A stretch of DNA of 64,000 nt from Bradyrhizobium tropiciagri (GCF_018130545.1 NZ_JAFCKF010000011.1:1-64000), one strand, 5' to 3'. Shown: positions 18,477 to 27,596, numbered from the stretch's first letter. Translations and numbers: made by a program. The notes: generated from the letters alone by a model not told the origin.

Positions 18477-18926
18477 ATGGAATTCAACATGTCAATGGCG
18501 GTGCCGGCGACGCCGGCGCAGCTTTGGAGCACGCTGCTCGACGTTCCACGCATATCGAGCTGCATTCCCGGGTGCGAAAGCGTCGAGGAAATCCAGCGGC
18601 TTGCAACCTACAAGGCGACCGTCAAGCAGAAGATCGGTCCTTTCAAGCTCGAAGTGCCTGCTGACATCATCGTTGAATCGATTACCGAGCCGTCTCACGT
18701 GCGCACCCGCGCTACGGGCCGCGACAAGATCACAGGAACGCGGCTGGCTGTTGTCCTCGACGTGACCGTCACGCAGGCCGGTTCTGGGTCCACATTTGCC
18801 GTGGATGCGAAAGTCGACGTGCAGGGCCGGCTTGCGAGCATGGGGTTCGGCATCATCAAGCGCCGGGTCGATCAGAACTTCGAAGAGTTCGAGAAGCGGC
18901 TCAAAGAAATGCTGGGCGCGGCCTGA
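18477..18926 (+). CDS. CoxG-like SRPBCC family protein
   Basis: A 149-residue protein of the carbon monoxide dehydrogenase subunit G (CoxG) family: MEFNMSMAVPATPAQLWSTL, then CIPGCESVEE and a repeated-strand core including FAVDAKVDVQGRLASMGFGIIKRR. CoxG proteins accompany molybdenum hydroxylases, and a role in membrane attachment or quinone coupling has been discussed for CO dehydrogenase. The gene is embedded between the large and FAD subunits (gaps of 4 and 2 bases), so it is clearly part of this enzyme's set and may be an accessory for electron transfer. Confidence 0.85.
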   Translation: MEFNMSMAVPATPAQLWSTLLDVPRISSCIPGCESVEEIQRLATYKATVKQKIGPFKLEVPADIIVESITEPSHVRTRATGRDKITGTRLAVVLDVTVTQAGSGSTFAVDAKVDVQGRLASMGFGIIKRRVDQNFEEFEKRLKEMLGAA

Positions 18927-18928
18927 TC

Positions 18929-19804
18929 ATGCTGCCGTCATCCTTCCAATTCGAGCGGCCTTCGACGATTGCCGACGCCGTGCGTGCCGTCGGCGATTTC
19001 GGCGACGGCATGTTCTATGCCGGCGGAACCGAATTGCTGCTCGCGCTGAAAATGCGCGTCATCCGTATAGACCGCCTCATCGACATCAAGGGTATCCCTG
19101 GGCTCGATTGCATTGCCGTCAACGGCATGAACGAGATCGAGATCGGCGCGCGCTGCACGCACAGGAAGATCAGCGGCGATCCCGTCATCCGCGAGCACGT
19201 GCCGGCGCTCGCATCGCTCTGCGCCGAGGTCGCAAACATCAGGGTCCGGAACGTTGGAACAATCGGCGGCAATCTCTGCTTCGGAGAGCCTCACGCCGAT
19301 CCGCCGACGATGCTTGCCGCCCTCAACGCACGGCTGGTGCTCGAGGGATCCCGGGGCACGCGTGAAGTTCACGCTGATGATTTCGTCCGAAGCGAAATGG
19401 AAACGGTGCGCGAACCTGACGAACTGCTGAGAGTGATTGTGTTCCCGCGGCCCGCGGGACCCGTAACCTATCGTCGGTTCAAGCATGGTGAGAGGCCTTC
19501 CGTGAACGTCGCGATGGCCTGGTCACTGAACGCCGGCGGGAGCACGATCAGGAGTGCCCGTGTGCGGGTCGGTGCGCTTGGTTCGCGACCACAGCCTTTG
19601 CCGGTCGTCGAGGGTGCCCTCCAAAACGTAGCGGTAACAGAGGTCCGTCAGGCGATTGAGTCTGCTCTTCCGGCAGCGTTGGATCAGCTTGAAGTCAACG
19701 CCGATCGGCATGGCGGGGCTGATTACAAGCGTCATCTTGCAGGCGTGCTTCTTCTGCGTAGCGCCGATGAGGCTGTCACCGCCGGCGGGAGCTGGCTGAA
19801 ATGA
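18929..19804 (+). CDS. Molybdenum hydroxylase FAD-binding (medium) subunit
   Basis: A 291-residue protein of the CoxM/CutM type. FAD-binding motifs are MFYAGGTELLLALK near residue 30 and NVGTIGGNLCFGEPHADPPT near residue 110; the C-terminal half is the CO dehydrogenase flavoprotein C domain. It passes electrons from the iron-sulfur subunit to the acceptor. Its stop overlaps the start of the iron-sulfur subunit (ATGA), indicating tight coupling. Presence of this subunit makes the enzyme a FAD-type hydroxylase. Confidence 0.88.
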   Translation: MLPSSFQFERPSTIADAVRAVGDFGDGMFYAGGTELLLALKMRVIRIDRLIDIKGIPGLDCIAVNGMNEIEIGARCTHRKISGDPVIREHVPALASLCAEVANIRVRNVGTIGGNLCFGEPHADPPTMLAALNARLVLEGSRGTREVHADDFVRSEMETVREPDELLRVIVFPRPAGPVTYRRFKHGERPSVNVAMAWSLNAGGSTIRSARVRVGALGSRPQPLPVVEGALQNVAVTEVRQAIESALPAALDQLEVNADRHGGADYKRHLAGVLLLRSADEAVTAGGSWLK

Positions 19805-20280
19805 CACAGCTATTGGCAATCTCCTTCTCGTTGAACGGCAAGACGATCGCCGTCGACGTTCCGGCCCATATGCTCCTGATCGACCTCATCCGAGATCGTT
19901 TGGGCCTGAAGGGAACGAAACGTTCCTGCGACATGGAAGTGTGCGGCGCTTGCACGGTCCTTCTCGACGGCGAGCCGATCTCGAGCTGCACAACGCTCGC
20001 GGTCGATGTGGACCGGCGCGAGGTCACCACAATCGAGGGCGTCACGCCGCCGGAGGGACTATCTCCGATCCAGGAGGCGTTCGTGCTTCATGGCGGCCTG
20101 CAGTGCGGCTTTTGCACGCCCGGCTTCATCATGGCGGTCACTTCGCTCTTGAAGACCACGCCACATCCGACAGACGCGGAAATCCGGCACTATCTCGACG
20201 GCAATCTTTGCCGCTGCACCGGTTACACCAAGATTTTCGAAGCCGTGAAGAGCCTTGCGGGCCGGCAGGATGCCGCTTGA
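19801..20280 (+). CDS. Molybdenum hydroxylase 2Fe-2S (small) subunit
   Basis: A 159-residue protein with both clusters of the family: the ferredoxin-type CDMEVCGACTVLLDG and the [2Fe-2S]-binding helical domain with CGFCTPGFIM and CRCTGYTKI. It relays electrons from the molybdenum centre to FAD. It overlaps the FAD subunit by four bases and is followed after 38 bases by the FAD monooxygenase gene, so all belong to one transcript. Confidence 0.92.
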   Translation: MTQLLAISFSLNGKTIAVDVPAHMLLIDLIRDRLGLKGTKRSCDMEVCGACTVLLDGEPISSCTTLAVDVDRREVTTIEGVTPPEGLSPIQEAFVLHGGLQCGFCTPGFIMAVTSLLKTTPHPTDAEIRHYLDGNLCRCTGYTKIFEAVKSLAGRQDAA

Positions 20281-20318
20281 AACCGCGCGAGACGGCGCAG
20301 CTACTTTCTGGAGGTATC

Positions 20319-21530
20319 ATGAGTATTGATCAGGTCAAAAGAACGAGCGTCTTGATCGCGGGCGCCGGCATCGGCGGTTTGGCGATGGCGTTATCGCTGC
20401 TTCGACGCGGCATCGATTGCGACGTTCTCGAGCAGTCATCCGAATTGCGTGAAATCGGCGCCGGCCTTTGGGTCTCCATGAACGGCGTGCGCGTGCTTCG
20501 CGATCTCGGCCTCGCCGAGCAAGTCGAACAGAATTGCATCGCGGCCGAGCGACGTTCCATCCGGCTCTGGAACACCGGTGAAACCTGGTCCCTGTATGAC
20601 CGGAGCACCGACGCAGCCCGCAACCAACCCTACCTTCTGCTGCGCGCGCACCTGTTGAAGATCCTTGTCGACGGTGTGCGGCGCGCGAAGAAGGACGCCA
20701 TCCATCTGAACGCCCATGTTGTCGGATTCAGCCAGAGCCGGGACGGAATTCGGGCCCGGCTCGCGGACGGCCGCGATATTGAAGGTCGGGCGCTGATCGG
20801 CGCCGACGGTTCGCATTCGAAGGTGCGAACCGGGCTGATCGGCCAAATCGAAAGCCAGTACACCAACGCAATCGCCTGGCGTGGTCTTGTGCCGGTCGAC
20901 CGGCTCGAGCCGCATCAACGCGAGCCCGTGGTGTCGACCTGGATCGGGCCGACCGCGCATGTCACGGCATATCCGGTCCGTTGGCAGAACACGGAATTGA
21001 TGACGTTCTCGGGTCAGGTCGATCGCGACGACTGGCTCCTGGAATCCTGGTCGGAGAAAGGATCTGTCGAGGAGTGCCTGAAGGACTTCATGGGCTGGCA
21101 TCCCGACATCATCGCGCTCGTCAGCAACGTCGAAAGCCTTCACAAGTGGGGCCTGTTCGTGCGGCCCACGCTGGCTGGTTGGTCGCAAGGACGGGTCACG
21201 CTTCTTGGAGATGCGTGCCACTCCATGCTGCCGTATCTCGGTCAGGGAGTGAACATGGCGTTGGAGGACGCCTCCATTCTCGCCCGATGTCTCGAGCAGC
21301 GCCCCGACGATCCAGCGAGAGCGTTCGGGACATATCAGAGCCTGCGCCTGGATCGCACAACCAGGGTTGTGAAGTCTGCGGCCGGCATGCTGCCGATCTT
21401 CCATAACCCGGCACTCTCCAGGTCCGAAACGGCGGGAGACTACATCAGGACCCAGTGGGCGCCGGAAGCGACCGCCGCTCGCTACGACTGGATCTACCAG
21501 TACGACGCGACCGCCGTTCCTCTTCATTGA
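20319..21530 (+). CDS. nicC: FAD-dependent aromatic-ring monooxygenase (probable 6-hydroxynicotinate 3-monooxygenase role)
   Basis: A 403-residue class A flavoprotein monooxygenase: dinucleotide-binding VLIAGAGIGGLAMALSLL at the N terminus, the DG motif region ALIGADGSHSKVR near residue 165, and the second FAD motif LLGDACHSMLPYLGQG near residue 300. Such enzymes hydroxylate phenols and hydroxypyridines; related proteins include salicylate hydroxylase and NicC. The surrounding genes for NicD, NicF and NicX make oxidative decarboxylation of 6-hydroxynicotinate to 2,5-dihydroxypyridine the likely reaction. GAGGTATC lies directly before the ATG. The symbol rests on context rather than on a close match. 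Confidence 0.75.
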   Translation: MSIDQVKRTSVLIAGAGIGGLAMALSLLRRGIDCDVLEQSSELREIGAGLWVSMNGVRVLRDLGLAEQVEQNCIAAERRSIRLWNTGETWSLYDRSTDAARNQPYLLLRAHLLKILVDGVRRAKKDAIHLNAHVVGFSQSRDGIRARLADGRDIEGRALIGADGSHSKVRTGLIGQIESQYTNAIAWRGLVPVDRLEPHQREPVVSTWIGPTAHVTAYPVRWQNTELMTFSGQVDRDDWLLESWSEKGSVEECLKDFMGWHPDIIALVSNVESLHKWGLFVRPTLAGWSQGRVTLLGDACHSMLPYLGQGVNMALEDASILARCLEQRPDDPARAFGTYQSLRLDRTTRVVKSAAGMLPIFHNPALSRSETAGDYIRTQWAPEATAARYDWIYQYDATAVPLH

Positions 21531-21561
21531 CATCTCTCCCCACGAGCACCGGTGCACAAGG

Positions 21562-22278
21562 ATGATCGGCAAAGAGCAGCCCTGGGACAGGGTAATACCG
21601 CTCGAAGAGCGCGAGACCTATGCGATCGCAGGCTTGGGTGGCGCGGCTGGATTCGGCAAGCGGCCCGCGCTCCTCGTAATTGACGTGCAGTACCGCTCGG
21701 TGGGTGACCGGCCAATGCCGATCCGCGAGGCGATCAAGCAATATCCAACCAGCTGCGGAGAGGCTGGTTGGCAGGCCATAGCGCAGATTTCCGATCTGAT
21801 GCGGTTGTTTCGCGGCAGAAGATGGCCGGTGATATTTCCGCATGTCGCCTGCAAGGTCAGCCATGACCAGGGGGCATTCGCGGCAAAAATTCCAGCCATC
21901 ATGCAGATTCCGCCCGAGGGCTACGACTTTGTTCGCGAGGTGGCTCCGGAGCCGGGGGAGCTGGTGCTGCCAAAGACGCAGGCAAGCGCGTTCTTCGGCA
22001 CCCCGCTCACGACGTATCTCGTCGGAGCCGGGATCGATTCACTGGTGGTGACCGGCTGCACGACCAGCGGCTGCGTCCGGGCATCGGTCGTCGATGCCTG
22101 CGCGCTGAATTTTAAATCGATCGTGCCGAGCGATGCCGTCTACGATCGTTCGCCGACTTCGCACGCCGTCAACCTGTTCGATATAGCCAGCAAGTACGCA
22201 GATGTGATGCCCACCTCGGAAGTCACCGAGCGGCTTCGTGTGCTGCCGGATGATCGTACCCAGGATCGCCCGACATGA
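21562..22278 (+). CDS. nicF: Isochorismatase-family amidohydrolase, probable maleamate amidase
   Basis: A 238-residue cysteine hydrolase. The catalytic triad is visible: the Asp in LLVIDVQYRS, the Lys in LPKTQASAFFGT, and the Cys in TGCTTSGCVRASVVDA. The C-terminal NLFDIASKYADV is also found in maleamate amidohydrolases. It would convert maleamate to maleate and ammonia, the step after N-formylmaleamate deformylation. Its stop overlaps the start of the next gene by four bases. It sits between the NicC-like and NicD genes, matching pathway order. Confidence 0.82.
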   Translation: MIGKEQPWDRVIPLEERETYAIAGLGGAAGFGKRPALLVIDVQYRSVGDRPMPIREAIKQYPTSCGEAGWQAIAQISDLMRLFRGRRWPVIFPHVACKVSHDQGAFAAKIPAIMQIPPEGYDFVREVAPEPGELVLPKTQASAFFGTPLTTYLVGAGIDSLVVTGCTTSGCVRASVVDACALNFKSIVPSDAVYDRSPTSHAVNLFDIASKYADVMPTSEVTERLRVLPDDRTQDRPT

Positions 22279-23087
22279 GTGTCGCCCTGGTCACCGGTCT
22301 GCTCTACGGCGCTCACGTACGCGCGAACGGCATCCGCCAGCATTATCTGCGCTTCGGCGGAGCCGGGCCCACCATCATCATCGTCCCGGGCATCTCGACG
22401 GCCGCGGCACAATGGGCGTTCATCGCGGAACGTTTGTGCATCAGACATGACGTCTATGTACTCGACGTCCGGGGGCGCGGCCTTTCCGAAAGCGGACCGC
22501 ATCTCAATTATTCGCTGGATGCCTGCGCCTCCGATCTGGTCTCGTTCGCCGAGGCGCTGGAAATAGGCGCGTATGCCTTGCTCGGCCACTCCATGGGCGC
22601 CCGGATCGGAATCCGTGCCGCACGCTGGCGGCCATCGTCCATAAGACAGTTGATCCTGGTCGATCCACCGGTTTCCGGCCCCGGGCGTCGCGCCTACCCA
22701 AGTCCGATCGGGCCTCTTCTCAAGCTGCTTCATAGCGCAAGCCTTGGAGAAGCGGACGCGGCGCTGCGAAGCCCGTCCGCGCCGCGCTGGCCCGAAAAGC
22801 ACATCCGCGCCCGGGCCGAATGGATGCACACCTGTGACGAGCGCGCCCTGATCGAAAGCCACAAGGGCTTTCATCGCGATGACATTCACAATGATCTTGC
22901 CAATCTCAGCATTCCCACCTGGCTGCTCGTTGCGGGCAAAGGCGACGTCATCCGTCCCGAGGATGAGAGAGAGATTCAAGGACTGCTGCCCCCCATCGTG
23001 ATCAAGCGACTGGAGAGCGCCGGCCACCAAATGCACATCGACGACACGGAAGGCTTCCTTTCGCTCGTCAATGACGTCCTCGCCTGA
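22275..23087 (+). CDS. nicD: N-formylmaleamate deformylase (alpha/beta hydrolase)
   Basis: A 270-residue alpha/beta hydrolase. The nucleophile elbow is LLGHSMGARIGIRAA; the YVLDVRGRGLSESGP and VDPPVSGPGRRAYPS segments resemble those I know from pseudomonad NicD. The late Asp (KGDVIRPEDE) and the His in SAGHQMHIDD would complete the triad. The enzyme removes formate from N-formylmaleamate, the ring-opening product of 2,5-dihydroxypyridine. It overlaps nicF and precedes nicX by about 60 bases. Confidence 0.88.
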   Translation: MSVALVTGLLYGAHVRANGIRQHYLRFGGAGPTIIIVPGISTAAAQWAFIAERLCIRHDVYVLDVRGRGLSESGPHLNYSLDACASDLVSFAEALEIGAYALLGHSMGARIGIRAARWRPSSIRQLILVDPPVSGPGRRAYPSPIGPLLKLLHSASLGEADAALRSPSAPRWPEKHIRARAEWMHTCDERALIESHKGFHRDDIHNDLANLSIPTWLLVAGKGDVIRPEDEREIQGLLPPIVIKRLESAGHQMHIDDTEGFLSLVNDVLA

Positions 23088-23147
23088 CCCCTCGAAAGAC
23101 CGGTCGGAGCGCTGCGAATACATGCCTGGCAAAGGAGATGACTGAAG

Positions 23148-24200
23148 ATGACCCGGCAACGCATCGATGTTGAAATGCTCGAACTCTTCAAGGCCGAACT
23201 TGCACTTTGCAAGGTGAGGGAAGGCGAGGTCGTGGCTGTCCTGAGCGGCGGCGAGGATCAGTCGGAGTATGCCCAGACGTTCATGCTGGCCGCGCGGAGC
23301 CTTGGCGCGACAACGTTCCATCTCAATGTTCCAAAGTACGGCCAGAGCAAGGTTGCGGGCCAACAGGGCAGACACGCGCTGAGCGGCAACCAGCCGGCGA
23401 TCGACACGCTCAAGCGCGTGGATATGGTGATTGATCTTCTGGGCCTGCTGTTCTCGCGCGAGCAGCTCGAAATTCAGGAGGCAGGCACGCGCATTCTGCG
23501 CGTCATGGAGCCGTTCCACATTCTCAAGAAGATGTTCCCGACAGAGGATCTCCGCCGGCGAACCGAGCTCTCACGAACGCTCCTGCAATCAGCCAGAACC
23601 ATGCGCATCACGTCGCCGGGCGGAACGGATGTGACCTACGGCCTAAAGCATTATCCGGTCATTTCCGAGTACGGATACACCGATGAGCCGGGCCGCTGGG
23701 ATCATTTCCCGTCAGGATTTGCCTTCACGCAAGCCACGGATGGGGACGTCAACGGTACTGTCGTTCTGATGCCGGGCGACATTCTCTGCGCATTCAAGCG
23801 CTACATCCAGTCTCCGGTCACGCTCACCATCAAGGACGGCTACATCGTCGATCTCGAGGGCGAGGGCACCGACGCGACGCTCATCAGGAGCTATATCGAC
23901 AGTTTCGGCGATCCGCGAGGTTGGGCAATCTCCCATATCGGGTGGGGATCGAATGAGCGCGCCGACTGGCACCATATAGCTGCATCTCAGCAGCTCGCCT
24001 CGGAGCACATCATGAACGCGCTTTCCTTTTATGGAAACGTTCTGTTCTCGACGGGACCGAATACCGAGCTTGGCGGCACGAACGACACGCCGTGTCATCT
24101 CGATATCCCGCTCCGCGGCTGCAGTCTCTGGCTCGACGATATTCACATCCTCGACAAGGGTGAATTTGCCTACTCCGAGTTGAGGGCACCCGGCCGCTAG
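23148..24200 (+). CDS. nicX: 2,5-dihydroxypyridine 5,6-dioxygenase
   Basis: A 350-residue protein, the same length as pseudomonad NicX, belonging to the leucyl-aminopeptidase-like M29 fold adapted as an Fe(II) dioxygenase. Conserved stretches include LARSLGATTFHLNVP-like residues near the N terminus, GWGSNERADWHHI, and the C-terminal HLDIPLRGC, where His317 and Asp319 lie at the positions of the family's metal-binding HxD. It opens the ring of 2,5-dihydroxypyridine to N-formylmaleamate. AAAGGAG precedes the ATG by ten bases. This gene is the strongest marker that the cluster degrades nicotinate or a related pyridine. Confidence 0.9.
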   Translation: MTRQRIDVEMLELFKAELALCKVREGEVVAVLSGGEDQSEYAQTFMLAARSLGATTFHLNVPKYGQSKVAGQQGRHALSGNQPAIDTLKRVDMVIDLLGLLFSREQLEIQEAGTRILRVMEPFHILKKMFPTEDLRRRTELSRTLLQSARTMRITSPGGTDVTYGLKHYPVISEYGYTDEPGRWDHFPSGFAFTQATDGDVNGTVVLMPGDILCAFKRYIQSPVTLTIKDGYIVDLEGEGTDATLIRSYIDSFGDPRGWAISHIGWGSNERADWHHIAASQQLASEHIMNALSFYGNVLFSTGPNTELGGTNDTPCHLDIPLRGCSLWLDDIHILDKGEFAYSELRAPGR

Positions 24201-24311
24201 GCCTCGCCATCGAACCGGGACCCGGAGCCGCAGTTGCGGCTCCCAATGACGCGGAAAGCGCTTCGGCGACGATCATCCACTGTTCAGCTCTTTCAACGGG
24301 AAACGCATTGC

Positions 24312-25661
24312 ATGTCTAAAACCGTCTCAGGCGTGGAAGATTACACGGCCAGGCAACGTTATTCGATCATGATCTCGGCGATGCTGGGATACATTCTCGA
24401 CTTCTACGATGTCCTGATCTTTCCGTTTCTCCTGCCCGCGATCCAGCGCTCAATGTCGCTGTCGTTGACCGAGATCGGCTCTCTGCAGGCCCTGACACTC
24501 TTCGGATCGGCGATCGGCGGGGCCCTGTTCGGCGTCATCGGTGATCGCCTTGGCCGGAAAACCTCGCTTCAGCTCACCATCGCGCTGTTCTCGGTCGCCG
24601 CGATCATTTCCGCCTTCGCATGGAATTACTGGTCGCTTGCGGTGCTGCGGTTCATCACCGGCATTGGTCTTGGCGGCGAGTACGGCGTTGGCATGGTGCT
24701 TTTCAATGAGGCCTGGAAAAAAGGCAGCCGAGGCCTGGGCGCGGCTGCGCTTCAGGGCTGCGCCGTGATCGCATCCTCCACGGCGTCGATCGTGGGAATC
24801 TGGCTTATCGCGACGTTCAGCGACGAGTGGAGCTGGCGCATTGGCCTGCTGAGCGGCGGAATGCCGATCCTGCTGATCATCTTCATCCGCTTCTTCATGC
24901 CTGAATCGAAAATCTGGCTCGAGTACGAGGCGCAACGCAAGGCCGGTCAGGCTGCGGAGGCGGTCCGCACGCTTCCCCTGGCAGATCTGTTCCGCAACGG
25001 GCTGGCGCGCCAGACCGTCACGGCCTGCGTGTGGCTGATGAGCTACATGCTTTGTTACTACAGCGTCGTCTCCTTCATTCCGACGCTGTTGCTCCGGGAT
25101 ATGCACACCCCGGGCGACGTTGTTCGCACCACGGCTGTTCTTCTTTCCGTGGTCAGCGGCATCTGCTACCTCGCCAACGGCTTTTTCAACGACAGGGCCG
25201 GCCGCCGGTTCGGTGCTCTCGTGCCGGCGTTGTTCTGGATAGGATCCCTGGTTGGCATGGCGGTATGGGGAGATCAGCTCTATGCCGGCTCGAAGACCGA
25301 GTGGCCGATGTTCTGGCTCTATATCGGATTCGGGATTGGCAACGTTGCGCTCGGCGTGACGGGCGTCTGGATCTCGGAGCTCTATCCGGTCAATTTGCGC
25401 GCGACGGCGGTGTCCACATTCTATATGGGCGGCCGCGGCCTTGGCAGCATCGCGCCGGTTATCGTGCCCCTCGCGGCCGCTCATTTCGGCGGAAGCCTGC
25501 TGAACGGCATGGTCGCCGTGGCTCTTCCCGCCGCAGCTGTCTTCGTTCTGGCCTCTCTTCTGCTTCCTGAGACGCTCGGTCGGGATTTGTCCGCGAAGGG
25601 CTTCAAGACCGATGCGGACCCGGAGCCGGCGATGAAGGCGGCTCCGGTCTCGAGCGTATGA
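24312..25661 (+). CDS. MFS transporter, metabolite/aromatic acid:H+ symporter type
   Basis: A 449-residue, 12-segment MFS protein. The N-terminal ILDFYDVLIFPFLLPAIQ matches the conserved first helix of the MHS/AAHS families, and the loop GVIGDRLGRKTS is the MFS signature between helices 2 and 3. ITGIGLGGEYGVGMVLFNE follows. As the last gene of the nicotinate cluster it is the likely uptake system for the substrate, in the role NicT plays in Pseudomonas, although the sequence alone does not give specificity. ATG 24312 follows a TTGCATT region with only a weak ribosome site. Confidence 0.85.
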   Translation: MSKTVSGVEDYTARQRYSIMISAMLGYILDFYDVLIFPFLLPAIQRSMSLSLTEIGSLQALTLFGSAIGGALFGVIGDRLGRKTSLQLTIALFSVAAIISAFAWNYWSLAVLRFITGIGLGGEYGVGMVLFNEAWKKGSRGLGAAALQGCAVIASSTASIVGIWLIATFSDEWSWRIGLLSGGMPILLIIFIRFFMPESKIWLEYEAQRKAGQAAEAVRTLPLADLFRNGLARQTVTACVWLMSYMLCYYSVVSFIPTLLLRDMHTPGDVVRTTAVLLSVVSGICYLANGFFNDRAGRRFGALVPALFWIGSLVGMAVWGDQLYAGSKTEWPMFWLYIGFGIGNVALGVTGVWISELYPVNLRATAVSTFYMGGRGLGSIAPVIVPLAAAHFGGSLLNGMVAVALPAAAVFVLASLLLPETLGRDLSAKGFKTDADPEPAMKAAPVSSV

Positions 25662-25906
25662 TGCGCTCGTGAAATGACGCGCAGCCGGCGAGATGAGAGC
25701 TTATCGATGCGCGCTCGCTCGGCGGCCCTTTGGACGATGGCAGGTACAGGGGCCATCGGTAGATCCGAATCAAGGTGGCATTCCTGGACGGGCGGTCTCT
25801 CTGCTCGGGTTACTTTGAGGACTGCCTCTTCGGGTCTTCCGAGCGGGCTCACATGCCACGTCGTGCTTCGACCCAATTCCTCGGGTCCTGAACGACATCA
25901 GCACAG

Positions 25907-26059
25907 TCAATCGGCCAGCTGCCGTATCTCGATGATCCGCCATCGCGCGCCGTCGAACCATCGTTCCGCAGTGCTGCGCGCCGAGTCCTCATTAGGTGCT
26001 TTGAGGTCGGTCTTCAGGCTTTTTTCCCCGTTGGCGAGCTGAAGTCGAAATGTGGCCAT
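25907..26059 (-). CDS. Small conserved-looking hypothetical protein (50 aa)
   Basis: A 50-residue open frame starts MATFRLQLANGEKS and ends WRIIEIRQLAD. It has a very good ribosome site (AAGGAGG six bases before the ATG) and a balanced amino-acid composition with a plausible beta-alpha-beta pattern, DSARSTAERWFDGARW forming the helix. It stands alone between the MFS gene and the repair cluster. I do not recognise a family and propose no function. It is too short for most gene finders but well supported by its start signals. Confidence 0.65.
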   Translation of the reverse strand: MATFRLQLANGEKSLKTDLKAPNEDSARSTAERWFDGARWRIIEIRQLAD

Positions 26060-26249
26060 GAGCGCCTCCTTGCTTGGATCGGAACGTTGGCCGGCACATG
26101 GTTAATCAAGCGTTAATTTGCAAGCTCGTTCGAGAGTCAACGCTTCGATCAGCGGACAATCCGCCGACGAGCAAGCACTCCGCCGTGAATGCGACGGAGT
26201 TGATGGCAGCGAGACCTGTCGCCGTGGTTGCCTCACGCCCGTCGGCGCT

Positions 26250-26331
26250 CGCGCCACCGCGCAGGCCCGGATTATCCCGCTGCTCGACGATGCGTAGAAG
26301 GCACTCATGTCGACGTGGATGATCTTGCCCG
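26250..26331 (-). pseudogene. dinB: N-terminal remnant of a DinB (DNA polymerase IV) gene
   Basis: On the minus strand the frame reads GKIIHVDMSAFYAS, essentially the start of Pol IV (KIIHVDMDAFYAS). One base is missing at about 26287/26288; in the shifted frame the sequence continues VEQRDNPGLRGG, again as in DinB. The catalytic Asp of the first motif is kept (HVD), but the second usual Asp (MDAF) is Ser. The rest of the polymerase is absent. This is a short relic beside SOS-related genes. Confidence 0.75.
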
Positions 26332-26369
26332 GTGGGGTAGGACCCGATCTTTGATCGTCGTCTGGTCGA

Positions 26370-27095
26370 TCACGCCGCCTGCCCGGTCGGATCTTCCTTA
26401 TTGCCGCGAGCGACGATCTGCAGCGACCCATCCGGCAGGGGCCGCTGAAGCTTTAGGGCCTCGTCCGGAGGGGCCGTCATCCAGGTCTCGACCTCTTCCG
26501 GCGTCGTCAGGATCACGGGCATCGCCTTCGGGTGGATGGCGCCGACCTCTGCATTCGGGTCCGTCGTGAGAAACGCATAGAGGTCGTTGGTGGTCTCGCC
26601 TTCCTTGACCTTCCGCACGGACGTCCAGTTGGTCCAGATGCCTGCGAAGCAGGCGAGGGGACGGGTCTCGTCGAGCGCGAACCAGATGTCGCCGCCTTCG
26701 GCCTTGTTGAACTCGCTGAATGAGTTGAACGGTACCACGCAGCGGTTCTCGACGCCGAGCCAGCGAGACCAGTGTTTGCTCTTCACGTTGCGGATGTTGG
26801 TCGTGCCGCCGTCCGGCTCCATTCTGAGCAATTCCTTGAAATCCACTGCATTGCCCTTGGCCTGAAGTTTTTCGGCCCGCTTCTTGGTGGCGTCCATCAA
26901 CGCCTTTGACGAAGACGGCATTCCCCATCGCGCCGTGGCGAGCTCGCGGCCCTCGGCTCCGTTGCGCACGATCGGCGCCGCGTAGTCCGGAAACAGGCCG
27001 GGCATCGGCGCCAGATTGCCGACGTATCGGTTCACGACGCGAAACAGCGCGCTGATAGCGGCCTGGTTGGTCGTGATCGAGTAGAGATTGCACAT
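26370..27095 (-). CDS. yedK: SOS response-associated peptidase (SRAP/YedK/HMCES family)
   Basis: A 241-residue SRAP protein. The catalytic Cys2 follows the initiator Met (MCNLYS, where many members have MCGR). Further family features are ARWGMPSSS, a NIRNV segment with the conserved Asn, [12 protein letters not shown] with the active-site Glu, and [11 protein letters not shown] with the active-site His. SRAP proteins cross-link to abasic sites in single-stranded DNA and protect them. It lies three bases after the end of a (now frameshifted) conserved gene, in a minus-strand set whose first promoter carries a LexA-type box, consistent with DNA-damage control. Confidence 0.92.
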   Translation of the reverse strand: MCNLYSITTNQAAISALFRVVNRYVGNLAPMPGLFPDYAAPIVRNGAEGRELATARWGMPSSSKALMDATKKRAEKLQAKGNAVDFKELLRMEPDGGTTNIRNVKSKHWSRWLGVENRCVVPFNSFSEFNKAEGGDIWFALDETRPLACFAGIWTNWTSVRKVKEGETTNDLYAFLTTDPNAEVGAIHPKAMPVILTTPEEVETWMTAPPDEALKLQRPLPDGSLQIVARGNKEDPTGQAA

Positions 27096-27098
27096 CGG

Positions 27099-27550
27099 TC
27101 AAGGTTCGGTTCGGGCGTGGCGAGGCTGCCAGGCCAACTGTAGCAGAATAGCGGATGGACGCCGGCCCGCCTTGGCGCATTTGCGGCAGCGCAGCCGGCT
27201 GGCGAGATCGTGCACGAAGGTGGGGTTGGCGGGTGCTTGATCGCGCCAAGGTCGACGTCACTCGGCGTCTTGCAGCGCGCACACCGGATCTCAAGCCATG
27301 GAAAGCCTCCGTTCACAGCCTGATCGATGGTGGGCGATGGATCGATCGGTTCGCCGTCGCTCCACATCCGCTCGTTCCAGCTTTCGCAAAGCAGCCGGTC
27401 AGTTTGTTGGATCATGGCCTCGCCCTTGGCTCGCATCTCTGTAGACTGAGCGGCGAGGATGTTGGCCATTGCGCGTGCCTTGCCGAGCTCTTTCGCCAGA
27501 GCCTTGCGATCGCCGCCCGACGGGAGCGTGGGGTGATACTTCGGCGCCAT
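27099..27550 (-). pseudogene. Conserved hypothetical with two CxxC pairs, interrupted by a frameshift
   Basis: The frame from ATG 27550 (MAPKYHPTLPSGGDRKAL) runs to CARCKTPSDVDLGAIKHPPT and then breaks. Moving to another minus-strand frame at the GGGG run 27222-27225, it continues TFVHDLASRLRCRKCAKAGRR and stops at 27099, three bases before the SRAP start. The join gives a zinc-ribbon-like protein with CxxC...CxxC. The break is consistent with a gain of two or loss of one C in a homopolymer, so it could be a sequencing error, a real pseudogene or, less likely, programmed frameshifting. Function unknown; the position suggests a link to DNA repair. Confidence 0.65.
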
Positions 27551-27596
27551 CCGGACATCCAGGCTCTAAGAGATCCGATCGGCAATCCGGAGCGGT

